From Eubacteriaceae bacterium (lineage in GTDB: Bacteria > Bacillota > Clostridia > Eubacteriales > UBA1433): a DNA stretch of 7,715 nt. The position numbers were made by a program, and so were the translations under genes. Positions 1 through 6,610 of the stretch are shown here, piece by piece; within the stretch, counting starts at the first letter, position 1, and each line of letters opens with the position of its first letter. Location: assembly GCA_012797825.1 (NCBI GenBank), contig JAAZOI010000208.1, positions 1 through 7,715 of the forward strand, given 5' to 3'. The notes under the pieces are model-generated. The model was not told the DNA's origin. It made no database searches and worked only from the letters and a program-made list of their open reading frames with translations.

Positions 1-935
1 ACGGCAAACCCTGCCAACATAGGAAACGTCAGATATGTGCATACTTGTATTGTTCTGCGTACCATACTTTTAAGACTTTTTATATCATCTTGTGCATTTG
101 AAAGTACCGGGAATAATACATCGCTTAGTGAGTTGTCAATTGTCTTTGCTATTGTCAGCGGATATTGCCTGCCTCTATCAAAATACGCAAGATCTCCGGG
201 TGTATATACTTTGCCGATTATAAGCTTCCTCATATTCGCGCAAAGCATATTGAGTGTGCCTTTAGCTAATATCTTCCAACCAAATCTAAACAACGGTATA
301 GCCGCATTTTTTGAAAAAACAAGCTTTGGTCTCCATCCTATATATATCCACAAGCCCGCGGTAACTAAAACTGAACTGGTTACAGTCTGCGCAATCAGCG
401 CCCATATCTTCTGTTCAACAGGAAGAGTATACGCTAAAACTATGCCCGTAATGCCGGATAAAACGCTACCAAAACAAGTAATTATAAAAGTTTTTTTAAA
501 TAGCAAATTCTTAAAAACATACGCATTTTGGACTGAATTTATCCCCAAAAATATAAGTGTTATTCCTAACACCCGAATATATGTTGTCAAATTTGCGTAA
601 CTTTCCCCATAAAATTTGGATATTAATGGCGCCAAGAAAAAAAGTCCCAAATATATAATTACTGAAACAAATAAATTAATATAGAAAACCGAAGAATAGT
701 CTTTTTGTGTGGCATCTTTTTTCTGTATAAGCGCGCTTCCGAGGCCAAAATCTACAAACACACTGCAAAGCGCGATTATAACCATTACTATGGCTATTAT
801 ACCGTAGTTTGAAGGAAGTATTAGCCTGGCAAGTATTATGGATACAATAATCTGAACAAACTGTAATCCAACATTTGTTCCGAATTTCCAACCCATATTG
901 GCAAATACATTATATCTGTTATGCTTTGCTCCCAT
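1..935 (-). CDS. Wzx-type lipopolysaccharide/teichuronic acid flippase, MOP superfamily (C-terminus cut by window edge)
   Basis: My own translation of the minus strand from the ATG at 935 stays open for 311 codons to base 3 and runs off the window, so the C-terminus is missing. The protein is strongly hydrophobic. After a short polar start (MGAKHNRYN) comes the pattern of the polysaccharide-export branch of the MOP flippases (PST family, Polysacc_synt_3-like): a first helix ending VSIILARLILPSNYG (residues 31-45), then VDFGLGSALIQKKD (61-74), then a third helix ending FLAPLISKFYG (100-110). Family members are about 480 residues long, so roughly a third is missing. Known members move undecaprenyl-linked oligosaccharide units from the inner to the outer face of the plasma membrane; the substrate here cannot be read. 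The start is fixed by an in-frame TAA at 942-944 just upstream, with only a weak purine site (AAGAGA) about 9 bases before the ATG. It follows the SDR gene by 129 bases with no clear terminator between, so it is probably co-transcribed. Confidence 0.9.
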   Translation of the reverse strand, partial: MGAKHNRYNVFANMGWKFGTNVGLQFVQIIVSIILARLILPSNYGIIAIVMVIIALCSVFVDFGLGSALIQKKDATQKDYSSVFYINLFVSVIIYLGLFFLAPLISKFYGESYANLTTYIRVLGITLIFLGINSVQNAYVFKNLLFKKTFIITCFGSVLSGITGIVLAYTLPVEQKIWALIAQTVTSSVLVTAGLWIYIGWRPKLVFSKNAAIPLFRFGWKILAKGTLNMLCANMRKLIIGKVYTPGDLAYFDRGRQYPLTIAKTIDNSLSDVLFPVLSNAQDDIKSLKSMVRRTIQVCTYLTFPMLAGFA

Positions 936-1064
936 AGAATTTTATCTCTTATTTTTTAAGCCTTTCATAATAAACTGGCATTGTTTTCAAAAATACCTGC
1001 TTATAGGATTGTGTTCATATATTACAGCTTAAACATTTTACTGTTTATTATTTTTTCCGATATA

Positions 1065-2039
1065 TTAAAACAGGGTTTTATAATATTCTAAAGTATTTTG
1101 CAAACCTTCTTCAAAGTCGGTTTGAAACTCAAACCCGAGCCCTCGCAGCTTTGCATTCGATATATCAAATTTTTTGATATCCCCTATAAGCCATTCTTTA
1201 TATTCAGGTTTTAAATCAGGCCTTCCCAGCAGCTTCAATAATGCTGCCGCAAGCTCATTAACGGTTACATTTATGCCCGATGCGCAGTTATACACTTCAC
1301 CTTTAGTACCGTCTGTGACCGCTACGAATAAATTGGCGTTGGCGCAATCTTTTACATATGTGAAAGAACGTTCCTGCGAACCGTCCCCAAATATTGTAGG
1401 ATTTCTGCCTTCTAATATCGCCCTTGCAAAAATTGCTATTACTCCGCCGAATTCTCCAGATTCCTGACGCGGTCCATATACATGGAAATATCTAAGTACA
1501 GTAGTATTTAGCCCATATAAATGATCAAACGTTTTTACATACCTCTCGCCGGCAAGTTTGCTTACTCCGTAATACGATACAGGGCAAAGCGGATGTGTTT
1601 CATCCTGAGGCGTTATTTGAGCTTCTCCGTAAACAGACCCCGTTGAAGCATGTACAAATTTCTTAACGCCTTTGTCTCTGGCAAGCTCAAGCATATTAAA
1701 GGCGCCTTCTCCGTTTACCTTCAAATCCAATCGCGGGTCTCGTATGCATACATTTTTCTTCGAAGCCGCCTGATGGAATACTACATCGACTCCATCGAAG
1801 TGTTTCTTCAAAGTTTCATAATCCGTAACATCGCAGCGGACACTTTTAAAATGAGGATTTTTCTCAAACTGCGCGATGTTTCCTTCTTTGCCGGCAATAT
1901 AACTATCTATACTTACCACATCAATACCCGTATCCAACAGCGCTTCGATTACGTGGCTTCCGATAAATCCTGCACCGCCTGTAACCATCGCTTTTGAATA
2001 CATGCGTGAAATATCATTTTTTATTTTTTTCAATTCCAT
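1065..2039 (-). CDS. Extended SDR, NAD-dependent nucleotide-sugar epimerase/dehydratase (324 aa)
   Basis: This is a complete extended short-chain dehydrogenase, the family of UDP-hexose 4-epimerases and NDP-sugar dehydratases, acting in the cytoplasm on a nucleotide sugar. The Rossmann motif TGGAGFIG is at residues 20-27. An acidic residue ends strand 2 (Asp45), Asp70-Val71 would contact adenine, HQAA is at 89-92, STGS at 132-135, and the catalytic Tyr157-x3-Lys161 pair lies in SYYGVSK. LRYFHVYGPRQ and a GDGSQERSFTYV segment in the C-terminal half are typical of substrate-binding loops in 4-epimerases. An unusual stretch, ASKKNVCIRDPRLDL (92-106), replaces the usual AAxxSVxxSxxDP loop, so I do not assign the substrate. 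UDP-Glc/Gal, UDP-GlcNAc/GalNAc or their uronates are all possible. The N-terminal extension of about 16 residues before the nucleotide fold is supported by AAAGGA 11 bases before the ATG at 2039; the internal Met13 has no such site. Sampled GC is about 41%, clearly above the two glycosyltransferase genes upstream. It has its own promoter (see 2066-2094). Confidence 0.9.
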   Translation of the reverse strand: MELKKIKNDISRMYSKAMVTGGAGFIGSHVIEALLDTGIDVVSIDSYIAGKEGNIAQFEKNPHFKSVRCDVTDYETLKKHFDGVDVVFHQAASKKNVCIRDPRLDLKVNGEGAFNMLELARDKGVKKFVHASTGSVYGEAQITPQDETHPLCPVSYYGVSKLAGERYVKTFDHLYGLNTTVLRYFHVYGPRQESGEFGGVIAIFARAILEGRNPTIFGDGSQERSFTYVKDCANANLFVAVTDGTKGEVYNCASGINVTVNELAAALLKLLGRPDLKPEYKEWLIGDIKKFDISNAKLRGLGFEFQTDFEEGLQNTLEYYKTLF

Positions 2040-2065
2040 TGTTTACTATTTCCTTTCATTGGGAC

Positions 2066-2094
2066 ATTATAATATAAATGCTTTTAGATATCAA
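2066..2094 (-). promoter_or_regulatory. Sigma-A (sigma-70) type promoter for the SDR gene and probably the flippase
   Basis: Read on the minus strand, a -35 box TTGATA (2094-2089) is followed by exactly 17 bases and a perfect -10 box TATAAT (2071-2066). The -35 matches TTGACA in five of six positions. The predicted start of transcription is an A at about 2059-2060, giving a leader of about 20 bases that contains the AAAGGA ribosome site (2056-2051) before the ATG at 2039. It lies in the only large gap of the cluster (2040-2206). The surrounding DNA is very AT-rich, which raises the chance of a random match, but exact spacing, correct orientation and placement argue for a real promoter. It would allow the SDR and flippase genes to be expressed apart from the upstream operon. 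Confidence 0.72.
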
Positions 2095-2206
2095 TAAATA
2101 GTATATTATTGTTCTTTATGTGTACATAATGTTGTGAAATTAATAATATCAATATATCATTAAAATTGATAAGTGCATTGAACACTATATTGAATATATA
2201 TTTAAA

Positions 2207-3355
2207 TTAAATGTTTTTTTTGTTTTCCTTAATGATTTCATTATAAATATTGGTTAATCTGTCTGATATCACTTCGGGCGAGTATTTTTTCTTTATTTCT
2301 GATGATATTTTATATCCGTTAAATCTATCAATTTCATTATATATTTTAAGCATAGCTGCTGATAATTCAGTTTCATCATCAACATTTATTTTTATCCCGT
2401 TGCTTTCATTTATAAAATCTTCAGGACCTCCGCATTTTGTCGCAATCACGGCAAGACCCATTGACATTGCTTCTATATACGCAACGCCGAATGTTTCACG
2501 TCTGGATGCAAGTACAAAACAATCGCTTTCACTGTATTTATCAGCTATTTCATGTCTTGGTTTCAATCCCGGTAAAAATGCTTGATTATTAAGCTTCAGC
2601 TCCGAAATCAAGTTTTCCAAAGAATTCCGTTCATGTCCTTCTCCGAATATAAATAATTTTACATTTTCAGAAGCATTAAAACTTTTGTAAAAAGATTTTA
2701 TCAGCAAATCCATTCTTTTATTAAAGATTAAATTCCCTGCTGATACAAAATAAAATAAGTTTTTATCTTTTTCTTTTTTCCTGTATTCAAATGCGCTGAT
2801 ATCAATAATATTAGGAACAACATCAACATCCGCATTAAATTTATCTTTAATATTATCCGCAAGTGCTCTGCTTACTGATAACACTTTGCTGACTTTAGGA
2901 TAAGTACAAGAACCAAGCTTCATATAATATGAACTTATATTGCCCTCATTCATCGCCGAATAATGTTCAGTCAATATAATCGGTATATTTTCTTTTGCCA
3001 GCGCATTTACAGCCGCATATCCGCATTGTATAAAATGGGCATGTATAATATCCGGCTTCCCATATTTTTTAATAACTTTTTTATAAAGCTTTTTAAGTGC
3101 AAAAATGCTTATTTTATTTAATATGATATTGGGAATTCTCCCGCAAGGAATATTTATAGCTTCAATATGCACATTTTCTTTAACAAGGCTTTCAAATCCG
3201 AATTTTCGTATTCGTCTTATTGAACGCATATCAATGCATGCAAACACAACTTTATGTCCTGCTTGCGCCAGTGCCTTAGCCTGGTCAAATTCAAATATGC
3301 CGTTTGTTTTATATCTATCGGTTGGGTAACCTCTGGACACAATTAAAATATACAA
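2207..3355 (-). CDS. Glycosyltransferase family 4 (GT-B fold), TTG start, 382 aa
   Basis: This is a retaining GT4-type glycosyltransferase, cytoplasmic or peripheral to the inner membrane, that would add one sugar to the lipid-linked glycan. The N-terminal domain opens with the usual first strand and a glycine-rich loop (VSRGYPTDRYKTNGIFEFDQ, residues 6-25), followed by DIIHAHF and TEHYS segments. The C-terminal domain has a GxGxE-like IFGEGHE strand and a full E-x7-E motif, ETFGVAYIE (287-295), continuing into AMSMGLAVIATKCGGPEDF, which binds the nucleotide sugar. Length is normal for the family. The start codon is TTG at 3355: GAGGA lies 5 bases upstream, and no ATG in this frame would keep the first strand. 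It starts 17 bases after the preceding glycosyltransferase stop, so it belongs to the same operon. Sampled GC is only about 25% (2701-2820), the lowest measured in the window. Donor, acceptor and linkage cannot be deduced. Confidence 0.92.
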   Translation of the reverse strand: MYILIVSRGYPTDRYKTNGIFEFDQAKALAQAGHKVVFACIDMRSIRRIRKFGFESLVKENVHIEAINIPCGRIPNIILNKISIFALKKLYKKVIKKYGKPDIIHAHFIQCGYAAVNALAKENIPIILTEHYSAMNEGNISSYYMKLGSCTYPKVSKVLSVSRALADNIKDKFNADVDVVPNIIDISAFEYRKKEKDKNLFYFVSAGNLIFNKRMDLLIKSFYKSFNASENVKLFIFGEGHERNSLENLISELKLNNQAFLPGLKPRHEIADKYSESDCFVLASRRETFGVAYIEAMSMGLAVIATKCGGPEDFINESNGIKINVDDETELSAAMLKIYNEIDRFNGYKISSEIKKKYSPEVISDRLTNIYNEIIKENKKNI

Positions 3356-3360
3356 ATTAA

Positions 3361-3365
3361 TCCTC
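3361..3365 (-). promoter_or_regulatory. Ribosome binding site fixing the TTG start at 3355
   Basis: On the minus strand GAGGA (3365-3361) is followed by TTAAT and then TTG, a 5-base spacing. It lies in the 17-base gap after the preceding stop codon (TAA, 3375-3373). The next plausible alternative, a GTG at 3340, would be 20 bases from this site and would remove part of the first beta-strand. This makes TTG the preferred start. Confidence 0.8.
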
Positions 3366-3372
3366 GTTTAAT

Positions 3373-4464
3373 TTAATTATATATAACATCCAAATTCTTA
3401 ACTATTTCTTCCCATGAAAAATTAAATTGAATCTTTTTCATATTATCTGACATACTGGCTAATTTGTCCCTATTATAATAAAAATCCAGTAAAGCAGATT
3501 TAATAGTTTCAATATTTTTGCTGTCGATGCTTATTCCGATACCGTATTTTTTGCAGACTTGCTCCATTGCCGACCCCTCTGTTACAATAACAGGTGTAAG
3601 CGTTGCAATCGCTTCAAAAAATTTTGTTGCAATAGCCGTATTATGGTTTTTTATTTGACTGTCATAAATGCAATAAAGCAAATCCGCGTTTTTATAAAAC
3701 TTTATTACTTCATCATGATTATATCTTCCGGTTACTTCAACATTAGAATAGTTTACGGATAATTCTTTAATATTCTGATAGCACATCCCATCCCCATTGA
3801 TTGACACAAAAAATCTCTCGTCGTCTTTTACCGCATCCATTAATAGCTTAAGCATTTCATATTGCCGTACTGTGCCAATATATGATACTCTTAATTTTTC
3901 ACAATCCGTTTTTTTTATGTCTGTAAGCTTTGATGTTTCGGGATAATTTGGAATATAAATAAGTTTATCTTTATTTTTATCAGATACTCCTGTTATTTGA
4001 ACATCATTTACATAAATGATTTTATAGCATTTATTTTGAAAAATGCTTAACATTTTTCTTATTATATAAGCGTATTTTCCCAGTCTGCCGCTCTCATAAA
4101 GCTCATGCATATCAAAAACTAATTTTGTTGTTTTATTTTTAGAAAAAAATCCTATAAGCATTCCGTCCAAGTCATGACAATGAAGATATTCATAACAGTT
4201 TTGCTTTAAATGTTTTTTGCATTCTTTATAGAATTTAAAATAAGCGGGTAATTGCTTAAACCCGCTACCCGGTTTTGAATGTATTTCAAATCTTATTATA
4301 TTAATACCGTCATAGTTTTCATTTTGTTTGTCTTTATAAATGTTTCGTCTGTCCCAACACAGTATATCAACTTCATGCCCTTTATTCACAAGATATTTGG
4401 CTTCTTTGTATACTCTAACGTCAGGGTCAAACCCGTTTGTTAATATCATTTTAATAACAGACAT
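3373..4464 (-). CDS. Glycosyltransferase, GT4-like (GT-B fold), 363 aa, incomplete E-x7-E motif
   Basis: This GT-B glycosyltransferase resembles family 4 and probably adds one residue to the repeat unit on the cytoplasmic side. Visible marks are the N-terminal NGFDPDVRVYKEA (residues 10-22) and GHEVDILCW (29-37), the HCHDLDGM segment (95-102), DMHELYES (118-125), an IPNYPE linker turn (171-176) and the donor-site helix FFEAIATLTPVIVTEGS (282-298). The second acidic residue of the GT4 E-x7-E motif is Glu284, but the position eight before it is Thr276, so the first Glu is missing. Related subfamilies with an NKLFE-type motif also lack it, so the enzyme may still be active. The ATG at 4464 directly abuts the TAA of the preceding gene, with GGGA 8 bases upstream inside that gene's last codons. 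This suggests translational coupling. The gene is AT-rich (hand count about 32% and 23% in two 60-base samples, 4141-4260). Substrate unknown. Confidence 0.88.
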   Translation of the reverse strand: MSVIKMILTNGFDPDVRVYKEAKYLVNKGHEVDILCWDRRNIYKDKQNENYDGINIIRFEIHSKPGSGFKQLPAYFKFYKECKKHLKQNCYEYLHCHDLDGMLIGFFSKNKTTKLVFDMHELYESGRLGKYAYIIRKMLSIFQNKCYKIIYVNDVQITGVSDKNKDKLIYIPNYPETSKLTDIKKTDCEKLRVSYIGTVRQYEMLKLLMDAVKDDERFFVSINGDGMCYQNIKELSVNYSNVEVTGRYNHDEVIKFYKNADLLYCIYDSQIKNHNTAIATKFFEAIATLTPVIVTEGSAMEQVCKKYGIGISIDSKNIETIKSALLDFYYNRDKLASMSDNMKKIQFNFSWEEIVKNLDVIYN

Positions 4465-5514
4465 TTAAAACATCCCAATAAAATATTTTGATTTACACTC
4501 TGATAACGGCAATTTAATCGCTCTTCCTTCTTTTGAAGATTTATGTATCGCAAGTATCAGCTCAAGCGCGTCTCTTCCTGCTTTAGCGTCAATAAAAGGA
4601 GCTCTGTTGTTTTCTATTGCGTCTTTCATATCTTTAAAAACTGCCGTATGCCCCGTGTGCTTTGTATCGGATAAATCATTTGCGATAAACTTTTCGTCTT
4701 CAAATTTCCATATATCAATTGCGTTTAAAGACTTCCCGCCCAGTTTTGCGGTTCCTGTTCTCCCGAATATATAAAGTGTTTCTTCTAAATTTGACGGATA
4801 TACATTAACTGTTCCTTCTATTGTTCCTATAGCGCCGTTTTTAAACTTTACTACTGCCAGCGCAACATCTTCCGTCTCTATATAATCATGGAATTGATTT
4901 TTTGTATAGGCAAAAACTTCGTCAATCTCGCCGCCCATCATCCAGCGAAAAATATCTATGCTGTGAATGCATTGATTCATAAGTGTGCCCCCGTCTTCCG
5001 CCCATGTGCCTCTCCATGGAGCCTGCTTATAATAATCTTCATTCCTGTTCCATCTTACGTGAACCGTTCCATGAGAAAGTTTTCCGAATTTTCCTTCGCT
5101 TATTGCTTTATAAACATTTTGAACAGACTTATTAAATCTGTTCTGGTGACAGCAGCAAACTTTAACATTCATCTTCTCGCTTCGTTTTATTATTTCATCC
5201 GCTTCTTCCAGTGATAATGCTAAAGGTTTTTCAACAATAATATTCACTCCTGCATCAATGCAGTCAAGCGCAATTTCTGCATGCAATCCGCTTTTTGCGG
5301 CTATGCTTATTAAGTCAAGTTTTTCTTTATAAAGCATCTCTTTATGATTTGTATATTTTTTTATGCTAAACTTATCAAGCCCGTTCGCAGTAATAAAATT
5401 ATCAATTATTGTCTCATTTATATCGCATAATGCCGATATTTCTAAACCGTTTTCTATTGCCGCTTTTATATGATTTGATGAAATCCTGCCGCAGCCTATT
5501 AATGCGTAATTCAT
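4465..5514 (-). CDS. Gfo/Idh/MocA oxidoreductase, WlbA/WbpB-like UDP-GlcNAcA 3-dehydrogenase candidate
   Basis: This NAD(P)-dependent oxidoreductase of the Gfo/Idh/MocA family has an N-terminal Rossmann domain and a C-terminal sheet domain. Counting from the ATG at 5514, the nucleotide motif is IGCGRISSNH (residues 6-15) and the family's EKPLAL motif is at 94-99. The second domain has WRGTWAEDGGTLMNQCIHSID (166-186) with Asn179 and His183, then a segment of the form NLEETLYIFGRTGTAKLGG and a short WKFE stretch. From memory these resemble the Bordetella/Chromobacterium WlbA type, which oxidises the 3-hydroxyl of UDP-GlcNAc-uronate; no alignment was run. Its place beside a WbpA-type dehydrogenase and a 2-epimerase fits that role. 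Other Gfo/Idh sugar oxidoreductases cannot be excluded. Three consecutive Cys (119-121) sit just before HQNRF. An earlier in-frame ATG at 5520 lies directly against the ribosome site, so 5514 with 6-base spacing is preferred. The stop abuts the next gene's ATG. Confidence 0.87.
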   Translation of the reverse strand: MNYALIGCGRISSNHIKAAIENGLEISALCDINETIIDNFITANGLDKFSIKKYTNHKEMLYKEKLDLISIAAKSGLHAEIALDCIDAGVNIIVEKPLALSLEEADEIIKRSEKMNVKVCCCHQNRFNKSVQNVYKAISEGKFGKLSHGTVHVRWNRNEDYYKQAPWRGTWAEDGGTLMNQCIHSIDIFRWMMGGEIDEVFAYTKNQFHDYIETEDVALAVVKFKNGAIGTIEGTVNVYPSNLEETLYIFGRTGTAKLGGKSLNAIDIWKFEDEKFIANDLSDTKHTGHTAVFKDMKDAIENNRAPFIDAKAGRDALELILAIHKSSKEGRAIKLPLSECKSKYFIGMF

Positions 5515-5520
5515 TTCCAT

Positions 5521-5526
5521 TCACCT
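5521..5526 (-). promoter_or_regulatory. Ribosome binding site that decides the oxidoreductase start
   Basis: AGGTGA on the minus strand (5526-5521) overlaps the TAG stop of the epimerase gene. It stands 6 bases before the ATG at 5514 but 0 bases before the in-frame ATG at 5520. Normal Shine-Dalgarno spacing therefore favours 5514, giving a protein that begins MNYALIGCG, right at the first beta-strand. The overlap with the stop codon also points to coupled translation of the two genes. Confidence 0.75.
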
Positions 5527-6601
5527 ACAGCAGCGCTGATATCTTGCTTGCTGCATCTCCATTCCCATAATAATTTTTCTTATTGGAGTAATCCGTTTTC
5601 GTGTTTTTTACTTTGTGTATTATATCTTGGCTATCAGGCTTGCATAAAATATTATGGTTGCCGATTAATGTTTCCACCCACTCTGTTTGATCTCTAATTG
5701 TTACGCAGGGTGTATTTAGGATATAGGCTTCTTTTTGTATTCCGCCCGAATCCGTTATTACTTTTATTGCATTAACTGTAAAATAAAGCATGTCCAGATA
5801 ACCTACAGGCTCTGCAAATAAAATATTTTCATAATTGTTTTCATCATAAAGGCTTTTTACGAGCGGTTTTGTCCTTGGATGCACCGGAAATATTACTTTT
5901 TCATCCAAGCCTTCAAGAGCTTTTAGTATTTCTCTTATTTTATTTATATCATCCGTATTTTCAGCTCTGTGAATTGTTGCCATATAATATTTGCGCGGTA
6001 TTTCTACTTGTCCGAATAATACGTCAAGTCGCGAAAAGAAATAATCAGGCGAATATTTTTCAAGTTCTTTTTTATAAAACAGAACCGCATCGCACATTAC
6101 ATCCCCTACATTGTAAACGCCTTTTGTAATTCCTTCGTTCCTCAGATTGACAACCGCTGTATCTGTCGGGCAGAATAAATAGCTTGATATTCTGTCTGTA
6201 AGTATTCTGTTTTGCTCTTCAGGCATCCTCATATTAAATGAGCGAAGCCCTGCTTCAACGTGAGCTATCGGTATGTTAATTTTACTTGCAGCTAAAGCTC
6301 CTGCGAGAGTAGAGTTAGTATCGCCATAAACCATTAGTAAATCAGGATTTTGGTCTATTAAAATTTCTTCTATCCCCGCAAGCATAGCAGCTGTTTGTCT
6401 TGCGTGACTGTCTGATCCGACCTCTAAATTAAAATCAGGCTTAGGAATATGCATTTCTTTAAAAAAAATATCAGACATGTTTTTATCATAATGCTGCCCT
6501 GTGTGAACGAGTATCTCATTATGCTTATTTCTTATTATTCTTGATACTGCTGCAGCTTTGATAAATTGAGGCCTTGCGCCGACAATTGTTACAATTTTCA
6601 T
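5525..6601 (-). CDS. wecB: Non-hydrolysing UDP-N-acetylglucosamine (or derivative) 2-epimerase, WecB/WbpI family
   Basis: This is a complete 358-residue cytoplasmic enzyme that inverts C2 of a UDP-HexNAc, turning a gluco into a manno configuration (UDP-GlcNAc to UDP-ManNAc, or the diacetamido-uronate equivalent). Motifs in order are VGARPQFIKAA (residues 7-17), TGQHYD (34-39), YGDTNSTLAGALA (92-104), HVEAGLRS (114-121), MPEEQNR (126-132), ATIHRAEN (208-215), PVHPRTK (239-245), TDSGGIQKEA (283-292) and RDQTEWVET (303-311). Asp94, Glu116, Glu128 and His211 line up with the catalytic Asp95, Glu117, Glu131 and His213 of E. coli WecB, so the enzyme looks active. The GARPQFIK start and TEWVE signature, rather than GTRPEAIK and TERPE, lean toward the WbpI-like side of the family. 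That leaning is from memory and not proof of substrate. The start is ATG at 6601, with AAAGG 6 bases upstream overlapping the stop of the dehydrogenase gene. Gaps are 9 bases before this gene and 10 bases after it. Confidence 0.93.
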   Translation of the reverse strand: MKIVTIVGARPQFIKAAAVSRIIRNKHNEILVHTGQHYDKNMSDIFFKEMHIPKPDFNLEVGSDSHARQTAAMLAGIEEILIDQNPDLLMVYGDTNSTLAGALAASKINIPIAHVEAGLRSFNMRMPEEQNRILTDRISSYLFCPTDTAVVNLRNEGITKGVYNVGDVMCDAVLFYKKELEKYSPDYFFSRLDVLFGQVEIPRKYYMATIHRAENTDDINKIREILKALEGLDEKVIFPVHPRTKPLVKSLYDENNYENILFAEPVGYLDMLYFTVNAIKVITDSGGIQKEAYILNTPCVTIRDQTEWVETLIGNHNILCKPDSQDIIHKVKNTKTDYSNKKNYYGNGDAASKISALL

Positions 6602-6610
6602 TATACGCCT

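Noticed and set aside
37..600. Open plus-strand frame of 187 codons
   Set aside because: It lies entirely antisense to the flippase frame, whose protein has clear family motifs. The plus-strand translation shows no recognisable domain and no convincing ribosome site.
676..891. Short minus-strand frame of 71 codons
   Set aside because: It overlaps the flippase in another frame and gives a Cys/Arg-rich composition without family resemblance; it is a shadow frame.
1000..1032. Possible promoter before the flippase, with TATAAG as a -10 box
   Set aside because: The bases 16-18 upstream match TTGACA in at most three positions, so the box alone is not enough in AT-rich DNA.
1033..1050. Inverted repeat TAAACA-GTAAAA-TGTTTA between the SDR and flippase genes
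   Set aside because: A 6-base stem with only one G-C pair and no following T run. It is too weak to be a terminator and gives no evidence for splitting the two genes.
1174..1997. Two plus-strand frames (1174-1467 and 1650-1997) opposite the SDR gene
   Set aside because: Both are antisense to a complete, motif-bearing gene and show no domain of their own.
2116..2129. Short inverted repeat TTATG-TACA-CATAA about 22 bases upstream of the -35 box, a possible operator
   Set aside because: Only 5-base arms of low complexity, with no second copy seen near the promoter and no match to an operator I recognise.
2147..2171. Inverted repeat TATCAAT ... ATTGATA (7-base arms, 11-base loop) downstream of the second glycosyltransferase, a possible terminator
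   Set aside because: Six of seven pairs are A-T and there is no proper T tract after it on the minus strand. In DNA this AT-rich such a repeat is expected by chance, so I do not call a terminator.
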